From Wurfbainia villosa (Eukaryota > Streptophyta > Magnoliopsida > Zingiberales > Zingiberaceae), in NCBI GenBank assembly GCA_025175895.1, contig CM045990.1, positions 1,860,001 through 1,924,000 of the forward strand: a DNA stretch of 64,000 nt, written 5' to 3'. Below, piece after piece: positions 45,346 through 56,936 of the stretch. The first letter of the stretch is position 1. Every line of letters starts with the position of its first letter. The notes beneath the pieces were generated by a model. It was not told the origin of the DNA. It made no database searches and saw only the letters and a list, made by a program, of their open reading frames with translations. Made by a program: the position numbers and the translations under genes.

Positions 45346-45743
45346 TTGTTTTTATTTGTCAGTTATGAGTAGGAAGAATGTTATGTGTAACATTCTTAGT
45401 AGAGTCTTGTTATCTATTAACAATCTACAACAAGTTTAATTTAATGATATGTTCATTTTATGCTGTTAACTCTATATGAAGCATGCTATTTGTTTGCTCT
45501 TTATTTTGTTCATAATGAGTACAATTTAAATGATATGTTCATTTAATAATATCATGTTAAGATGAGATGTATGTAATATAATTGATCAAAGTCGATTGGA
45601 TTGACACATACAAATGATGAGTGAGAATTTAATTATCACTTGATTTTGTAAACCAAATCGAATTTACATTGAGTCAATTTATAGATTACATACATAAAAG
45701 CATACACTGAATAACTAAATAATATGTTTATTTATGTTAGGTT

Positions 45744-46670
45744 ATGACAACCAAAAACATCATAGCTGAACTCAATAAGGGTGAGAAACTCAATGGGGAT
45801 AACTACAAGATATGATACCTTAGGATACAGTATGTCCTAGAGGAATAGGAAGTTCTAGAGGCTATAAATCAGGTTTTAGTAGAACCTGTAGATGGTCCCT
45901 CTGCATAAAACAGACGAGATCTTGATGCCTATAAGACATGGAAGAAAAAGGACTCCACTGCTAAGGGCATATTGATCAATTCAATGGTGGATGACCTGAC
46001 ATTTAAGTATGAGTCGTATACTTTGGCTCATGCTGTCTGGGTGGCCCTTAAGGATAAGTACAACGGAGTCAGTCTGAGCAAGCTTCAACAGCTGATGATC
46101 AAGTTCGATAGCTATAGGAAGCGCCCGAATGTGACTATGGTTTGACATCTCAGGGAGATGTCGAATATGATTCGGGAGCTTAAAACTGTTGGTCACGAGC
46201 TGACAGATGAACAACAGGTTCAGGCAGTTATTCGATCCCTTCCAGATTCTTGGGAGACCATGAAGCAGACCCTTACTCACAGCGAGAGTATTAAGACTTT
46301 CGCTGATGCCTCGCGCCATGTGGAATTAGAGGCGAAGAGAGTAGAATCCGCAAGGATTTCTGGCCAAGCCTATTTGGCTGCCGGTTCTGCTGGATCATCT
46401 AGATCCAAGAAAAAGAGATGGTTCAAGAAGGGGAAGGGAAAGAAGAAAGAAGCTGTTGTTGCAGGTGGGACAGACCCAATCAAAAAGAAGAATAACAAGA
46501 AGATCAGGGAAGAAATCTAAAAGCAAGGTGACTTGCTTTAATTGTGACAAAAAGGGTCACTACGCTCGGGAGTGTACCAAGCCAAGAAAGGTAACTTCTA
46601 GTATGTCTTCTGAGCATTTTGTTGCTAGTTCTGTGTTGTTGGCTAATTCTTACCTTTATGGATTATAGAT
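45744..46670 (+). pseudogene. Copia B gag, broken
   Basis: Begins MTTKNIIAELNKGEKLNGDNY at 45744, then stops at 45813, 45848, 45906 and 46144. The UBN2-type body is best kept in 46158-46520 (MSNMIRELKTVGHELTDEQQ, VIRSLPDSWETMKQTLTH). A basic stretch KKKRWFKKGKGKKKE follows. After a frameshift near 46490 comes the zinc knuckle CFNCDKKGHYARECTK (46530-46580). The overall plan equals Copia A gag. Confidence 0.88.
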
Positions 46671-48720
46671 TCGGGAGCAACTAACCATGTATCTCGGGAA
46701 CGAGTTTCATATGTAGAGTACCGTCGGGTACCAGCTGGCAACAAATGGATATATATAGGAAACAATGCAAGAGTTGAAGTCAAAGGAGTCGGCACTTGCA
46801 AACTTAACCTTCAGGGTAGAAGAACTTTATTTTTACATGATGTCTTGTATGCTCCTGATATTCGTAGGAATCTTGTTTCTGTTACTTGTCTTCTTGATTT
46901 AGGGTATTGTATAAACTTTTACAGTCGGTGTGTTGAACTCAAGATTGACTCAGTGTCAATGTTTTTTAATGAATGATTTTATGGTTCTTGATGTGGAACC
47001 AAATGTCAATTGTGCGATTGATAATTGTTTTTCAAATATTGCTCTTACTAGTGATGCAAAAATAATGGATGATATTTGGTATGCTAGATTAGGACATATA
47101 GGACAAGATCGCATGAATCGGTTAGCTAAAGAGGGCTTATTGGGCTCTCGAGCTAAGATTAGCTTGTCTGTATGTGAGCATTGTCTTGCTGGAAAGCCAA
47201 TTAGGAAACCATTCGGTAAGACTATTAGGGCAGAGTCACTGTTGCAATTGATTCATTTGGATATTTGTGGTCCAATGAATGTGAGGGCTAGACATGGAGC
47301 TTCCTATTTCATTACATTTATTGATGATTTCTCTCATTTTGATCATGTGTATTTGATTTCTCACAAATCTGAAGCATTGGATTACTTTATTCGTTATATG
47401 AACGAAGTTGAGAATCAAACGGAACGTAAGGTTAAAACTTTACGCACTGATCATGGGAGAGAATATTTGTCTGATATGTTCAAGACAGTATGTAATGATA
47501 AAGGGATTATTAGACAGCTGATGATCCCCGAAACTCCACAGCAAAATGGGGTTGCTGAGAGAAGAAATAGGACTCTTCTCAAAATGGTTAGGTCTATGAT
47601 GACGCAGGCTAATTTGCCGATCTCCTATTGGAGAGATTCATTACTAGCTGCAGCCTATATACTTAACAAAGTGCTTTCAAAGTCAGTTCCATCTACCCTA
47701 TATGAACGTTGGACAGGAAAAAAAGCCAGATTTGGGAAATCTGAGACCCTGAGGGTCGACTGCATATGTTCATGATAGTTCTCACAAGTATGGAAAACTT
47801 GGACCTAAAGGTAAGAAGTGTATCTTTATAAGATATTCTGATACTTCAAAAGGTTATGTTTTCATAGGTGAGCAACAAGATGGAACGATCTCCGAATTAG
47901 ATTCGAGAGATGCTACTTTTCTCGAAACCGAGTTTCTAGCTAGAGGTGAAGTTGATAAGACAATTCCTCTATTTGAGGAGGAAGAGTCGTTGTCAACTGG
48001 ACAGGTGTCTAGTGGGATACCTGGAACTAGTCAACCCAGTGAGAGTACTTTGCCTAGTCACGGGGTGACTTCTCATTATCCCAACTTACAGAAAAGTGTT
48101 CGTAAGATCAAACCTAAGAAGAGGTTTGATATTGAGAATGAGGCAATGATGACACTCCCTGTTGACGATGAGGAACCTCGGTTAGTTAAGAAAGCTCTGG
48201 GCTCTAGAGCTAGAGAAAAGTGGAGAGTTGCAATGGTTGAAGAAATAGAGTCAATGATTAAGAATCATGTTTGGGAGTTAGTTGATCTTCCTCCTGGCCG
48301 AAGGGCTATTGGGAATAAGTGGATTCTCAAAATAAAGAGGAAAGCTGATGGATCGATTAACCGATACAAAGCTCGTTTGGTTGCAAAAGAATTTACCCAA
48401 TTGGAGGGTATTGACTTTGAGGAGACATTTTCTCCCGTAGTGAAGTTTGTGTCAATTCGAGTTATTTTGGCTTTAGTAACACATTATTACTTGGAGTTAC
48501 ATCAGATGGATGTAAAAACCGCTTTCCTTAACGGTGAGCTTGATGAGGAAATCTATATGGTTCAACCAGAAGGTTTCATTGTTGAAGGCCAAGAAGATAA
48601 AGTATGTAGATTGAAGAAATCTATATATGAGCTAAATCAAGCATCAAGACAGTGGAACATAAGATTTAACGAAGTGGTTTTATCTTATGATTTCGATGAT
48701 CAATGAGGATCATTGCGTTT
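46655..48720 (+). pseudogene. Copia B protease, integrase and RT (first part), broken
   Basis: Protease motif IIDSGATNHVS (~46665-46700), which continues to about 46950. Integrase in the frame 46930-47775: WYARLGHIGQDRM (first zinc-binding His replaced by Tyr), CEHCLAGK, then D-D-E in HLDICGP, RTDHGREY and QQNGVAERRNR. A frameshift lies near 47745. RT in the frame 47990-48706: WILKIKRKADGSINRYKAR, VVKFVSIRVILALV, MDVKTAFLNGELDEEIYM, KSIYELNQASRQW. The frame is lost again at 48705, just before the active-site region. Despite the damage, these are the longest open pieces of Copia B. Confidence 0.88.
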
Positions 48721-50635
48721 TCCTGAAGAAGGATAAAGGAAAGTATGTCATTTTATCATTATATGTCGATGATATGCTGATTGCAGAAAATGACATAAGT
48801 TTTGTGATAGAAGTCAAAAAGTGACTTTCATCACAATTTGACACAATAGATATGGGAGAAGCTGAATACATTTTAGGAGTAAAGATCATCAGGGATCGAT
48901 CTAAGATACTTTTAGGTTTGTCTCAAGAGTCTTATATAAATAAGATGTTACAACACTTCAGCATGTCTAATTGCAACAGTGAACATACACCTATTGTGAA
49001 AGGTACTATTCTGAGTAAGAGTATGAGTCCCAAAACTCCTAATGAAATAGCCGAGATGAATAAAAAACCATATACCAGTGTTGTTGGTAGTTTAATGTAT
49101 ACTATGTTGGGTGCTCGTCCCGATATCAGTTATGTTGTTGGCTTAGTCAGCCGTTTCCAATCGAACCCAGGACCGAGACACTGGAAGGCAGTGAAAAGGA
49201 TATTCAGATATCTGAAAGCGACGGCAGATTATAGTCTCTGTTATCAAGGATCAGATATGAGCCTGAAGGGCTATTCAGATGTAGATTGGGCTGGGGACCT
49301 GAATGATAGAAAATCAACATTAGGCTACGTGTTCTTGTTGAATGGTTGCGCCATCTCACGAGCAACAAGAAAGCAGCGCTGCTTTATCAACCATGGAGTG
49401 AATATATGGCATGTTCGTATTACAAGAAGTAGTGCAGTTAAGGAGGTTCTGAAGCATCAAGATTCTTGAAGGCGGTGGGAATCGATGATCTCTTTGTGTG
49501 ATCAAGTACTATAGCTTTTTCTAAGGATCCCAAATATTACAGCAAGGGCAAGCATATTGCTATAAAGTATAACTTTATCAGAGATATTGTTGCTAAGAAG
49601 AAGGTGATTCTTGAGTATATCCCTACTCGAGTTATGCTTGCAGATCCTTTTACTAAGCCAATGACTAGAGAGTCATTTAATGAGCATGTAAAGTCTATGA
49701 GACTTCATAGAATGTAACAGTTTTGTAAAAGCAATCGGATATTGTAATTTGATTATTTTTAATGCAAGCCGGATATTGCAACAGGTTTGTCTCAAGAGTC
49801 TTATATAAATAAGATGTTACAACACTTCAACATGTCTAATTGCAACAGTGAACATATACCTATTGTGAAAGGTACTATTCTGAGTAAGAGTATGAGTCCC
49901 AAAACTCCTAATGAAATAGCCGAGATGAATAAAAAACCATATACCAGTGCTGTTGGTAGTTTAATGTATACTATATTGTGTACTCATCCCGATATCAGCT
50001 ATGCTGTTGGCTCAGTCAGCCGTTTCCAGTCGAACCCAGGACCGAGACACTGGAAGGCAGTGAAAAGGATATTCAGATATCTGAAAGCGACGATAGATTA
50101 CAGTCTCTGTTATCAAGGATCAGATATGAGCCTGAAGGGCTATTCAGATGCAGATTGGGCTGGAGACCTGGATAATAGAAAATCAACATTAGGCTAGTGT
50201 TCTTGTTGAATGGTGGCGCCATCTCCTGGAACAACAAGAAATAGGCACATGGCCTTTATCAACCATGGCGAATATGTGACATGTTCGTGTAAGAAGCATC
50301 GACTAAGGATATTCTGAAGCATCGAAGATTCGAAGGCGATGGGAGTCCGGTATCTACTGTGACAGTCAAGCTACTATAGCTTTTTCCAAGGATCTCAAAT
50401 ATCACAGCAAGGGCAAGCATATTGCTATAAAGTATAACTTTATCAGGGATATTGTTGCTAAGAAGAAGGTGATTCTTGAGTATATCCCTACTCGAGCTAT
50501 GCTTGCAAATCCTTTTACTAAGCCAATGACTAGAGAGTCATTTAATGAGCATGTAAAGTCTATGGGACTTCGTAGAATGTAACAGTTTTGTAAAGACAAT
50601 CGGATATTGTAATTTGATTGTTTTTAATGCAAGCC
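48706..50635 (+). pseudogene. Copia B RT end and RNase H, with an 869 bp tandem duplication
   Basis: LYVDDMLIAEND (~48757) is the RT active site; DMGEAEYILGVKIIRDRSK starts at 48850. RNase H follows, broken near 49330. From 48914 the sequence is duplicated: copy one 48914-49782, copy two 49783-50635. Both begin AGGTTTGTCTCAAGAG and run through RNase H into the 3' untranslated start (AATGCAAGCC). Both copies are frame-broken (copy two after 50195). The end of RNase H (ADPFTKPM-like) is seen at 49640 and 50500. Confidence 0.85.
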
Positions 50636-51935
50636 ATAATTCATTCAGTGTATGTGATGTTACATTCTGATAAAATCTCGGTGAGCATGTTGACAGGTAG
50701 TGATTGGTCCTCTCACATGGACAATCATCTCTATTTGTTATGTACGAATAGGGGTAAGACTATTGCTTATAGGATAGCTTTGGAAGCTATATGTATGGGA
50801 TACATACCTATAAGTTGAGGTCGTCTTGATATGTGTATCAAGATAAGATCATTTAAGAAAAGCGATCGAAGTAAATGTTCCCACCATTTACTATACCTGT
50901 TTATGAGCCAGATTAGAATTCATATGTTGAATTCAGGATTAGACATTTGGAATGTCTGGATTAAAATCTGTACGATGTTGAGGTAAACATGCGCTCTTTA
51001 TTGATGAAGAGAGTAACATCATAGCATGTGATTCATACCACGTGTGTTAAGATGACAATAAGGGTAGTAGGAGAATGAATCCCTGCTTCTCTACTATGTG
51101 AGCCCTTTGAGATTATATGTTAATCTCAGCATTTGCCCTTTGTGACTATTTAGGTGTTTGCTTGAAGTTTTAATCAGGGTCTGCTACTTTAGCATGTAAA
51201 CCTATTGACTATGGATGATTCGGTCTATGGAACATAACTAGGAAAGCAACTGATTAAAATGAATGGATTCACACTAAAAAGGAAGATTAAATATGTTTAC
51301 ATCCTTTGAGAATTGTTCACTGGTCGACCCATTTCTATTATGTATGGAACATGCTCTTGACTTGATGGTCATTATGAGGGATTAGAGATGTTCATATTGA
51401 TGTAAGTGGAGATTATTTAATCTGGGCAAATAGCAAGACATTATATTCAGGAAAACGGTTAAGTACCACCAGGAGAATGGTTCAGTACCACCTAACAAAT
51501 GGCTATGAGCCACCTGGAGAATGACAATGGGTCATCAGGTGAGTGACTATGTGTCATTCAGAGAATGGTTATGTACCATTTGAAGAGCGGCAAAGTTAGG
51601 CGTAACAACTTTTCTTAGCATTGATCGCTCTATGAGCAGCTATGTAAGGTGTAACAACTTTCTTAGCATTGGATTGCTCAGTGTACTTGCTATCACACGA
51701 GCCATTTTTCCAAGTATGAATTGGTTGTTCTAATGGTCTTTGTGACTATTAATTTCTATTCTATTAGTCTTTTGGGACTATGGTCTCCGACACGATTCTG
51801 ATATATGTGACTGGATACTTCTATTAGTCATTTGGGACTACTGACTCCGACTCTATTTAGTCTATGTGACTAAATACCTCTTATTGGTCTATGTGACCAT
51901 TTGGTCAATGTGGCATGCTTTGGACGAGTGAGAGA
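50636..51935 (+). other. 3' untranslated region of Copia B
   Basis: No coding frame. The layout parallels Copia A 24160-25030, sharing for instance GATTCATACCACGTGTG (51031) and TTCATACCACATGTG (24405). Short minisatellites occur: GAGAATGGTT(C/A)(A/T)GTACCA(C/T) words at 51470-51590 and ATTAGTC(T/A)TTTGGGACTA words at 51765-51850. A purine run GAGTGAGAGA precedes the right LTR. Confidence 0.65.
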
Positions 51936-52355
51936 TGTAATCGCTGCATTATCGCTGCAGCATGCACACGTTGCAACGACAACGTGTGCACGCGCTGCAC
52001 GAAGTGTAGTTTGTGCAGTGCAGCGGTAACACCCCCCTTATAAGGGGGTGTGCGTCCAAAGTGCAGGGTGCTGGGTAGCAGAGAGGAGACGTCGAAGCGC
52101 TATTTGAAAGACGAGTGAAGTGTTGTCGGAGAGAAGAGCGAACACCAAGATGCGGCCGAATTTTGTCTCGTGGAGAAGTACGACCCTTCCGTTGTGATCG
52201 GTCCTCAGACAGAGAGCAGAAGCCATTATCCAAACAGTACCGGGAAGCGAGAAGATTTCTGACGATCACTGTAAATTTTCTTTACAACTTCAGTATTTCA
52301 TTCTTTTCATTTATTTCATTTAGATTAACTCGAAGAGATGCGAAAATTACCAACA
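51936..52355 (+). repeat. 3' LTR of Copia B
   Basis: 420 bp, TGTAATCGCTGCATT...ACCAACA, near-identical in layout to 36052-36479. It includes the CCCTTATAAGGGGG palindrome. Confidence 0.85.
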
Positions 52356-52617
52356 TCTAGAGTAGAGACCATTTCTTACAAGGGAGAGAGATTCTCTTAT
52401 TGGATGAGCAAACAAGAACTTGCTAATCTCGATTCTTTAGTTGAGGTCACACTCATCGACCTCAAGAGGTGTGCTACATAACCATCACTCAGTCAGCTTC
52501 CTAATCTCGAGATAAGTGACATGGATTTAATAAAATAAATAGACGAGATATTTTACAGTGATGATGACGACGACATTTTTCCTCAATTGATAGAGCTCAC
52601 TTTCTCATCAGAAATTA

Positions 52618-52790
52618 AAAAAAAAAAATAGTCCGATGTACGAAGTTTTTGTCATGTGAGGTCCCGGAAAAAAATTCATTGTATACAGTCTTACTTTATT
52701 TTGTAAGACACTGTTTCTAGGATTAGAAAGACAGCAATCTCATAAATGCTTGCGCTAGAGAAATTGTGTGTCGGAAAGGGAAAATATTGT
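52618..52790 (-). mobile_element. Decayed tRNA-derived SINE (Au-like), reverse orientation
   Basis: An A-run (52619-52630) is followed by TGTACGAAGTTTTTGTCATG, GAGGTCCCGG, TGTATACAGTCTTAC, TTTTGTAAGACACTGTTTC, TAGGATTAGAA. This order matches the complement of plant Au SINEs: tail, GGGACC region, TGTACGCAGCCTTAC, AGAGGCTGTTTCC, then the pol III B box (GATTCGAACC, here decayed to GATTAGAAAG). The head is barely recognisable. Confidence 0.6.
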
Positions 52791-53268
52791 TTTTATTTCC
52801 TAGGCTTAATATATTGACCTCTAGTATTTGTCATAGGTCACTGTGGGCGCAAGCTCAACTTTAGAAACTACTCGAGTCTGTGACTTGTATTTTGCAATCG
52901 ATAAATTACGTATGAATAGGAAAAGCATTTAGGATGAGTCTAATTTTACCTACCAAGATTTTTTTCCTAATTCTTTAGCATTGTTTCTTCAATTCAAGGA
53001 ATTCTAGATTATTAGTGGGGAAGTTAATAAATAGGTTCTGAGATGTTCTAAGATGGTTTAGGAGATTTTACAAGTTTGTCATAGATCAAAACTAATTAAT
53101 CACACTACATGTCTTTTTTTTTTTTTTTTTTTTTTTTGTTCTTCCTATTTTCTTAATATAAATTTAACACAAAGCATCAAAATTTATGATCGACGGCAGG
53201 AATAAGATTAGTAAGAACAAAACAACACAAATAAACATTCCAATTATTGATCTGGTGCCTCTGAAAAG
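52791..53268. other. Non-coding sequence between the SINE and the A_thal_3526 gene
   Basis: AT-rich, with a run of about 24 T at 53113-53136. No frame of note. The part next to 53268 is probably the 3' UTR of the minus-strand gene. Confidence 0.5.
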
Positions 53269-54071
53269 CTAGAAAAAAAGTAAATGTGCCCTGACTGGAA
53301 TCATCTTCCTGGGAAGCACAGAGTGCCTTAAAATTGTGATCCTGTTTCTTCTCATCGATCTTCTCCTGCCCAAATCCTCGTAATAAAAGTCAAAAAATCC
53401 AGGATTCTCTCTTTGCAATCCATTCCACACTGCAATTATTAAGTTCTCATAAGCCGAACAATATAATTCGACAAAGCTAATCGACATTTCGAAAAACAAG
53501 TGTGGTCAGGTTACCTGCATTGGTGACTACTGGTTGGATGTTTGCGCGTTTAGCAAGAACTCTCACGCAGTGTTCTCTATCCAAGTGGAAGGTCAGGCAT
53601 CTCTCTATTAAGTGCTGAACCTGCAATTGAATTAAGAGACACATGTATCGACAAACAACCGAACATAAATAATTCCATGAAGTAGCAGACGATGAGTACG
53701 TTCTCTTTACCCGACAGGCGACAACAAAGTTCATAGACACAGCATCAATTCTCCGATCGTTGCTTCCGACTCAAAATTCTAACAAAGAAAATCAACGTAC
53801 GTAGTCAATCACATACCAAGTGAATGAATCGGGCAGCACGGGAGCGGTAGAAAGACGGCTCCAAGCGATGGCGGCGGAAGGCGGCGGCTGCTGCAGGAGG
53901 AAACATGTGTTCCTGATGGTGGTGGTGGTGCTGCTGCTGTAGATGTGGATGTGGATGTGGATGCAAACAATTTAACAGGAGAGACAAAGGGCATTGTGGT
54001 CCAGGAAAGATATTTCGAGTCAGATATTTCGGGTCAGATATTTCGAGCTGATAAAGTGTTGGCCTGCTCAT
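53269..54071 (-). CDS. Plant-specific A_thal_3526 (TIGR01589) domain protein, three exons
   Basis: Exons on the - strand: 54071-53817, 53620-53515 and 53429-53269. Donors are GGTATGT and GGTAAC, acceptors TTGCAG and TTGCAG, and the introns are 196 and 85 bp. The spliced product is 173 residues. The domain starts at the end of exon 1 (SRAARFIHL), continues in exon 2 (VQHLIERCLTFHLDREHCV, LAKRANIQPVVT) and ends in exon 3 (VWNGLQRENPGFFDFYYEDL). These are the conserved IERCL, LAKRANIQPVVT and VWxxLxxENPxFF blocks of this uncharacterised plant family. A basic tail (RRRSMRRNR) follows. The N-terminus is His/Pro/Gln- and Ala-rich, and an alternative start is the Met at 53906. Function is unknown. 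The gene is intact and not a transposon gene. Confidence 0.8.
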
Positions 54072-55142
54072 TGGCTGAGAAATTATTGGTCACATGCTCC
54101 TCATCCTCCTTTCTGGCGTGGATAAGGTCACGTTGCTGCTTATTATTCAGGATGCTACATAAAACAAAATAATTTTCTATTCGATAACGTCATATTTTTA
54201 AAGGGTATTTAGATGCTCTCGTTCATGATTCAGCAAAAGAGATACAGCGGGCTATTTAATATCCATATTGAATTATATTTTTCATCATATTTATTATCGT
54301 ATTAATGAAAATGATCATTCATTATTTACTTTTTTTCATACTAAGATATTTGATGAATTCTCTTAGTATAACTGTTCGAATCTCAATTGAAGTATGCTTG
54401 TAATGGAGTGAAACTTGTTAAGGTCGCCTGCCTTCGGAATGATTCATGATTTAAATTGTCCAGAGCTACAGCAAAAGCAATTATATAATTTCATAAATGA
54501 CAATTAAACATTTGAATATAAATCAATGACGAATAAAAATATTTTATAAAATTAATCTCTCGTTGTTTCTCTCCTTTTTGTATATTCGGGATGTGTAGAA
54601 ATCACAATCTTCAACCCTCTCCAAAATAATAAAACTTAGATATTCAATTCGAACACTTGAAAAATAGAATCTCTCTCTCTCTGATTTTTGCCATATTTGT
54701 AAGGCCAGGCGGATCCTTATTTATACTTTTTTGGTCAATCAAATCTCTCAAAGAGATAATTTTAAATTTCAAAACGTATCTTTTAGTTGTCAAATAATAT
54801 CTAATATATATTAAAGATATTATCGACATCCTTTTCGATATTACTTTAATTATCCATAATATATAATTATTTTATAATTATATATTACATTTAATAAATA
54901 TCTCATATTATATTTATTTCCAAGCCCTTGAAATTAGGGAAATCATTTTCCATCTTCACATATAATTTTTAAATTATAATTTGAGTCCATCTTTTATTTG
55001 GAAAGCGAATTGGGAACCATTGGTGCAACCATAAAAAGAAGCTTTAATAAATTGGATAAATAATTAAACTCTTTAATTAATTTATCTAATTTATTAATTC
55101 CATTATTACTCCACTAAAAATATAAAATTTCACTCTTCTTTA
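54072..55142. other. Upstream region of the A_thal_3526 gene
   Basis: AT-rich, non-coding. It presumably holds the minus-strand promoter, but no single TATA box is convincing. ATAATATATAATTAT-type inverted AT stretches occur at 54850-54920. No transposon ends were recognised before the LTR at 55143. Confidence 0.5.
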
Positions 55143-56266
55143 TGTTGGTGCAGGGGCACCAGATAATCAAGTCTAGATTTTGATTATGACAACGACTCAA
55201 AGTTAAGGTCTTATTGTCATCTCATGAGCTGAACTAAGTGTGCAAGAAGTGTTTAAGTTGAGCTGAAGATCAGCGACACCCGAAGAATCTCGAGTCGAGA
55301 AATCGTGGTGGTCGGGTGACACCAGGAGAACTTCGTGGGAGTCGAAGAACCTAGGTGAAAGACCGAAAGTAAAGCGACAGGTCATAAAGGACCAGAGGTA
55401 AGCATGAGTGCGAAGAGAGGTGATAAGGTCGTGTCCTCTGTACGGGGACGATCGTAGGCGGTGATCTGACTAAGACTTCCAGTGGAAGGTCTAGGTCGAG
55501 ATTGGACGATAAGGAACTGTCATATTTACTATATTCCGTGCTAATCTCTTATTGCAGGAAAGTGATCAGGCTAACAGTTAACTGTTGGATATTGGCAGTC
55601 GACTGATGTCAGTCGACTGATGAAGTGCATCAGTCGACTGATGGCGACGAATCAGCCTTGTGTGCTAGGTTAAAAAGGATAACGTTTGACGCCGCCACTT
55701 CGCGATAAGATAAGATGTCACTTTGTGATAAGAACCACAAGTTGAAGATCTGGATCCGGACTTATTCCAAGACACAAGTCTATAAAAGGAAGGGAAGACT
55801 CGAATCCTACTTCATCAATTCTTTGCTCCCAAGTGCTCCAACAACGCTACGCTTCGATGACGACAATACGATGCCAACCCGCCGACGACAATCTCTTCAT
55901 CTCAGATTTATATTCGTCGGTAGTATTAGTTTGTGTCTTATTCAATTTAATTTGTAATCAGAGTTTTTATCGTAACGAGGTGAGGTAGGCTTGTTGCCTC
56001 ATCCTCGAGTTTTTGTCTCTCGATTTTTGTGATCATTTTCTCCTACCTCCAATGAGGAGGAGACTCTATAGTGGATTGCCTCTTCGTACGCGGCCAAGGA
56101 TCGCGGAGCCTTAGAGTAGCAACCATTGGGTTGTGAACCAAGTAAAAATAAAGTGTCTATTTATTTTCTACTGTTTTACTTTCCGCTACACTGCTCGTAT
56201 TTTGAAACGAAAAGAAAGTTTTTTAAAGCTCGCTATTCACCCCCTCTAGCGATGCTTCTCGATCCA
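55143..56266 (+). repeat. 5' LTR of Copia D
   Basis: 1124 bp, TGTTGGTGCAGGGGCACC...CTCGATCCA, with CTATTCACCCCCTCTAGCG near its end. CAGTCGACTG motifs are at 55590, 55606 and 55630. It is clearly related to the reverse LTR 60808-61913 (shared TTTTGATTAT, ATCTCATGAGCT, CAGCGACACCCG order). Confidence 0.85.
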
Positions 56267-56936
56267 ATAATTGGTATCAGAGCGGGGGTGCTAAGATTTG
56301 GTGAAACCACCAATCTAGCATTTTTTTGGATTTCTTTTCGTATTTTTCGATTTGTGATTTTTTTTAGGCCTTTTTCTCCTGCACTACTAATCCAAGACGA
56401 AGTCTTGGTACTCTTCTTTTGGTTGTGTATTTTGCAAGATAATTAATGACCCACATCGAGGGGTATAGTACCGTCCGACCTCCGTTCTTTAACGGAGATG
56501 ATTTTCATTACTGGAAAGGTCGTATGAAGTGTTTTCTAAAAACACAAGTTGAGACTTGGATAATCATCCAAACCGACTTTGCTCTACCCACCAATGATCG
56601 AGGCGAGCCCCTAGACTTCGATAAGTGGACCAATGCAACTAAAAGACAAATCAAAGACGATGAAAAATTCACACAAATCCTACAATACGGGCTATCCAAA
56701 GAGGAGCTCAACTGCGTCGGCCCATTCATAAGCGCAAAGGACTTGTGGAACAAGCTCATCGAGCTTTATGAAGGAACCGACGATGCTAAGGTATGTAAAA
56801 GGGATTTATTGTTAAATAAATTGTATAATATAAAAATACAGGTTCATGAGACCGCCACCCAACTACATGCACAGATCCAAGACATCGTCAACGGTCTCCA
56901 CTCGATAGGGCAAGCCGTCGATAATCGGGACCTAAT

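Larger units (their letters stand above)
36052..52355 (+). mobile_element. Copia LTR retrotransposon B (Tnt1-like), decayed, containing Copia C
   Basis: Left LTR 36052-36479 and right LTR 51936-52355 (428/420 bp), TGTAA(C/T)CGCTGCATT...TTACCAACA. Flanks are GCTAG (36047-36051) and TCTAG (52356-52360), a 5-bp duplication with one change. The primer site TGGTATCAGAGCCC is at 36481. A 6.68 kb Copia C (37683-44362) interrupts the leader. Gag, protease, integrase, RT and RNase H follow (45744-50580), all frame-broken. An extra ORF precedes gag (44812-45345). Confidence 0.9.
35655..52630 (+). pseudogene. NLR (NB-LRR) resistance-gene fragment, split by Copia B
   Basis: NLR proteins are intracellular immune receptors. 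The part before Copia B (35660-36051, + strand) reads as LRR sequence: KSIEILNVTGCASL, IPHGI, then a linker (ETQIEVLMGQQRLWNLSLH) and LRILEALQPNVYLQRL. The last is the typical EALQP segment of CNL-class LRR domains. The part after it (52361-52625) continues VETISYKGERFSYWM, SLVEVTLIDLKRCAT, PSLSQLPNLEISDMDLI, IFPQLIELTF, as expected for the same domain. There are at least four in-frame stops. The two halves differ by one reading-frame step at the junction. No NB-ARC part is in the window, and a SINE follows at 52618. I infer a dead fragment that was the landing site for Copia B. Confidence 0.75.
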
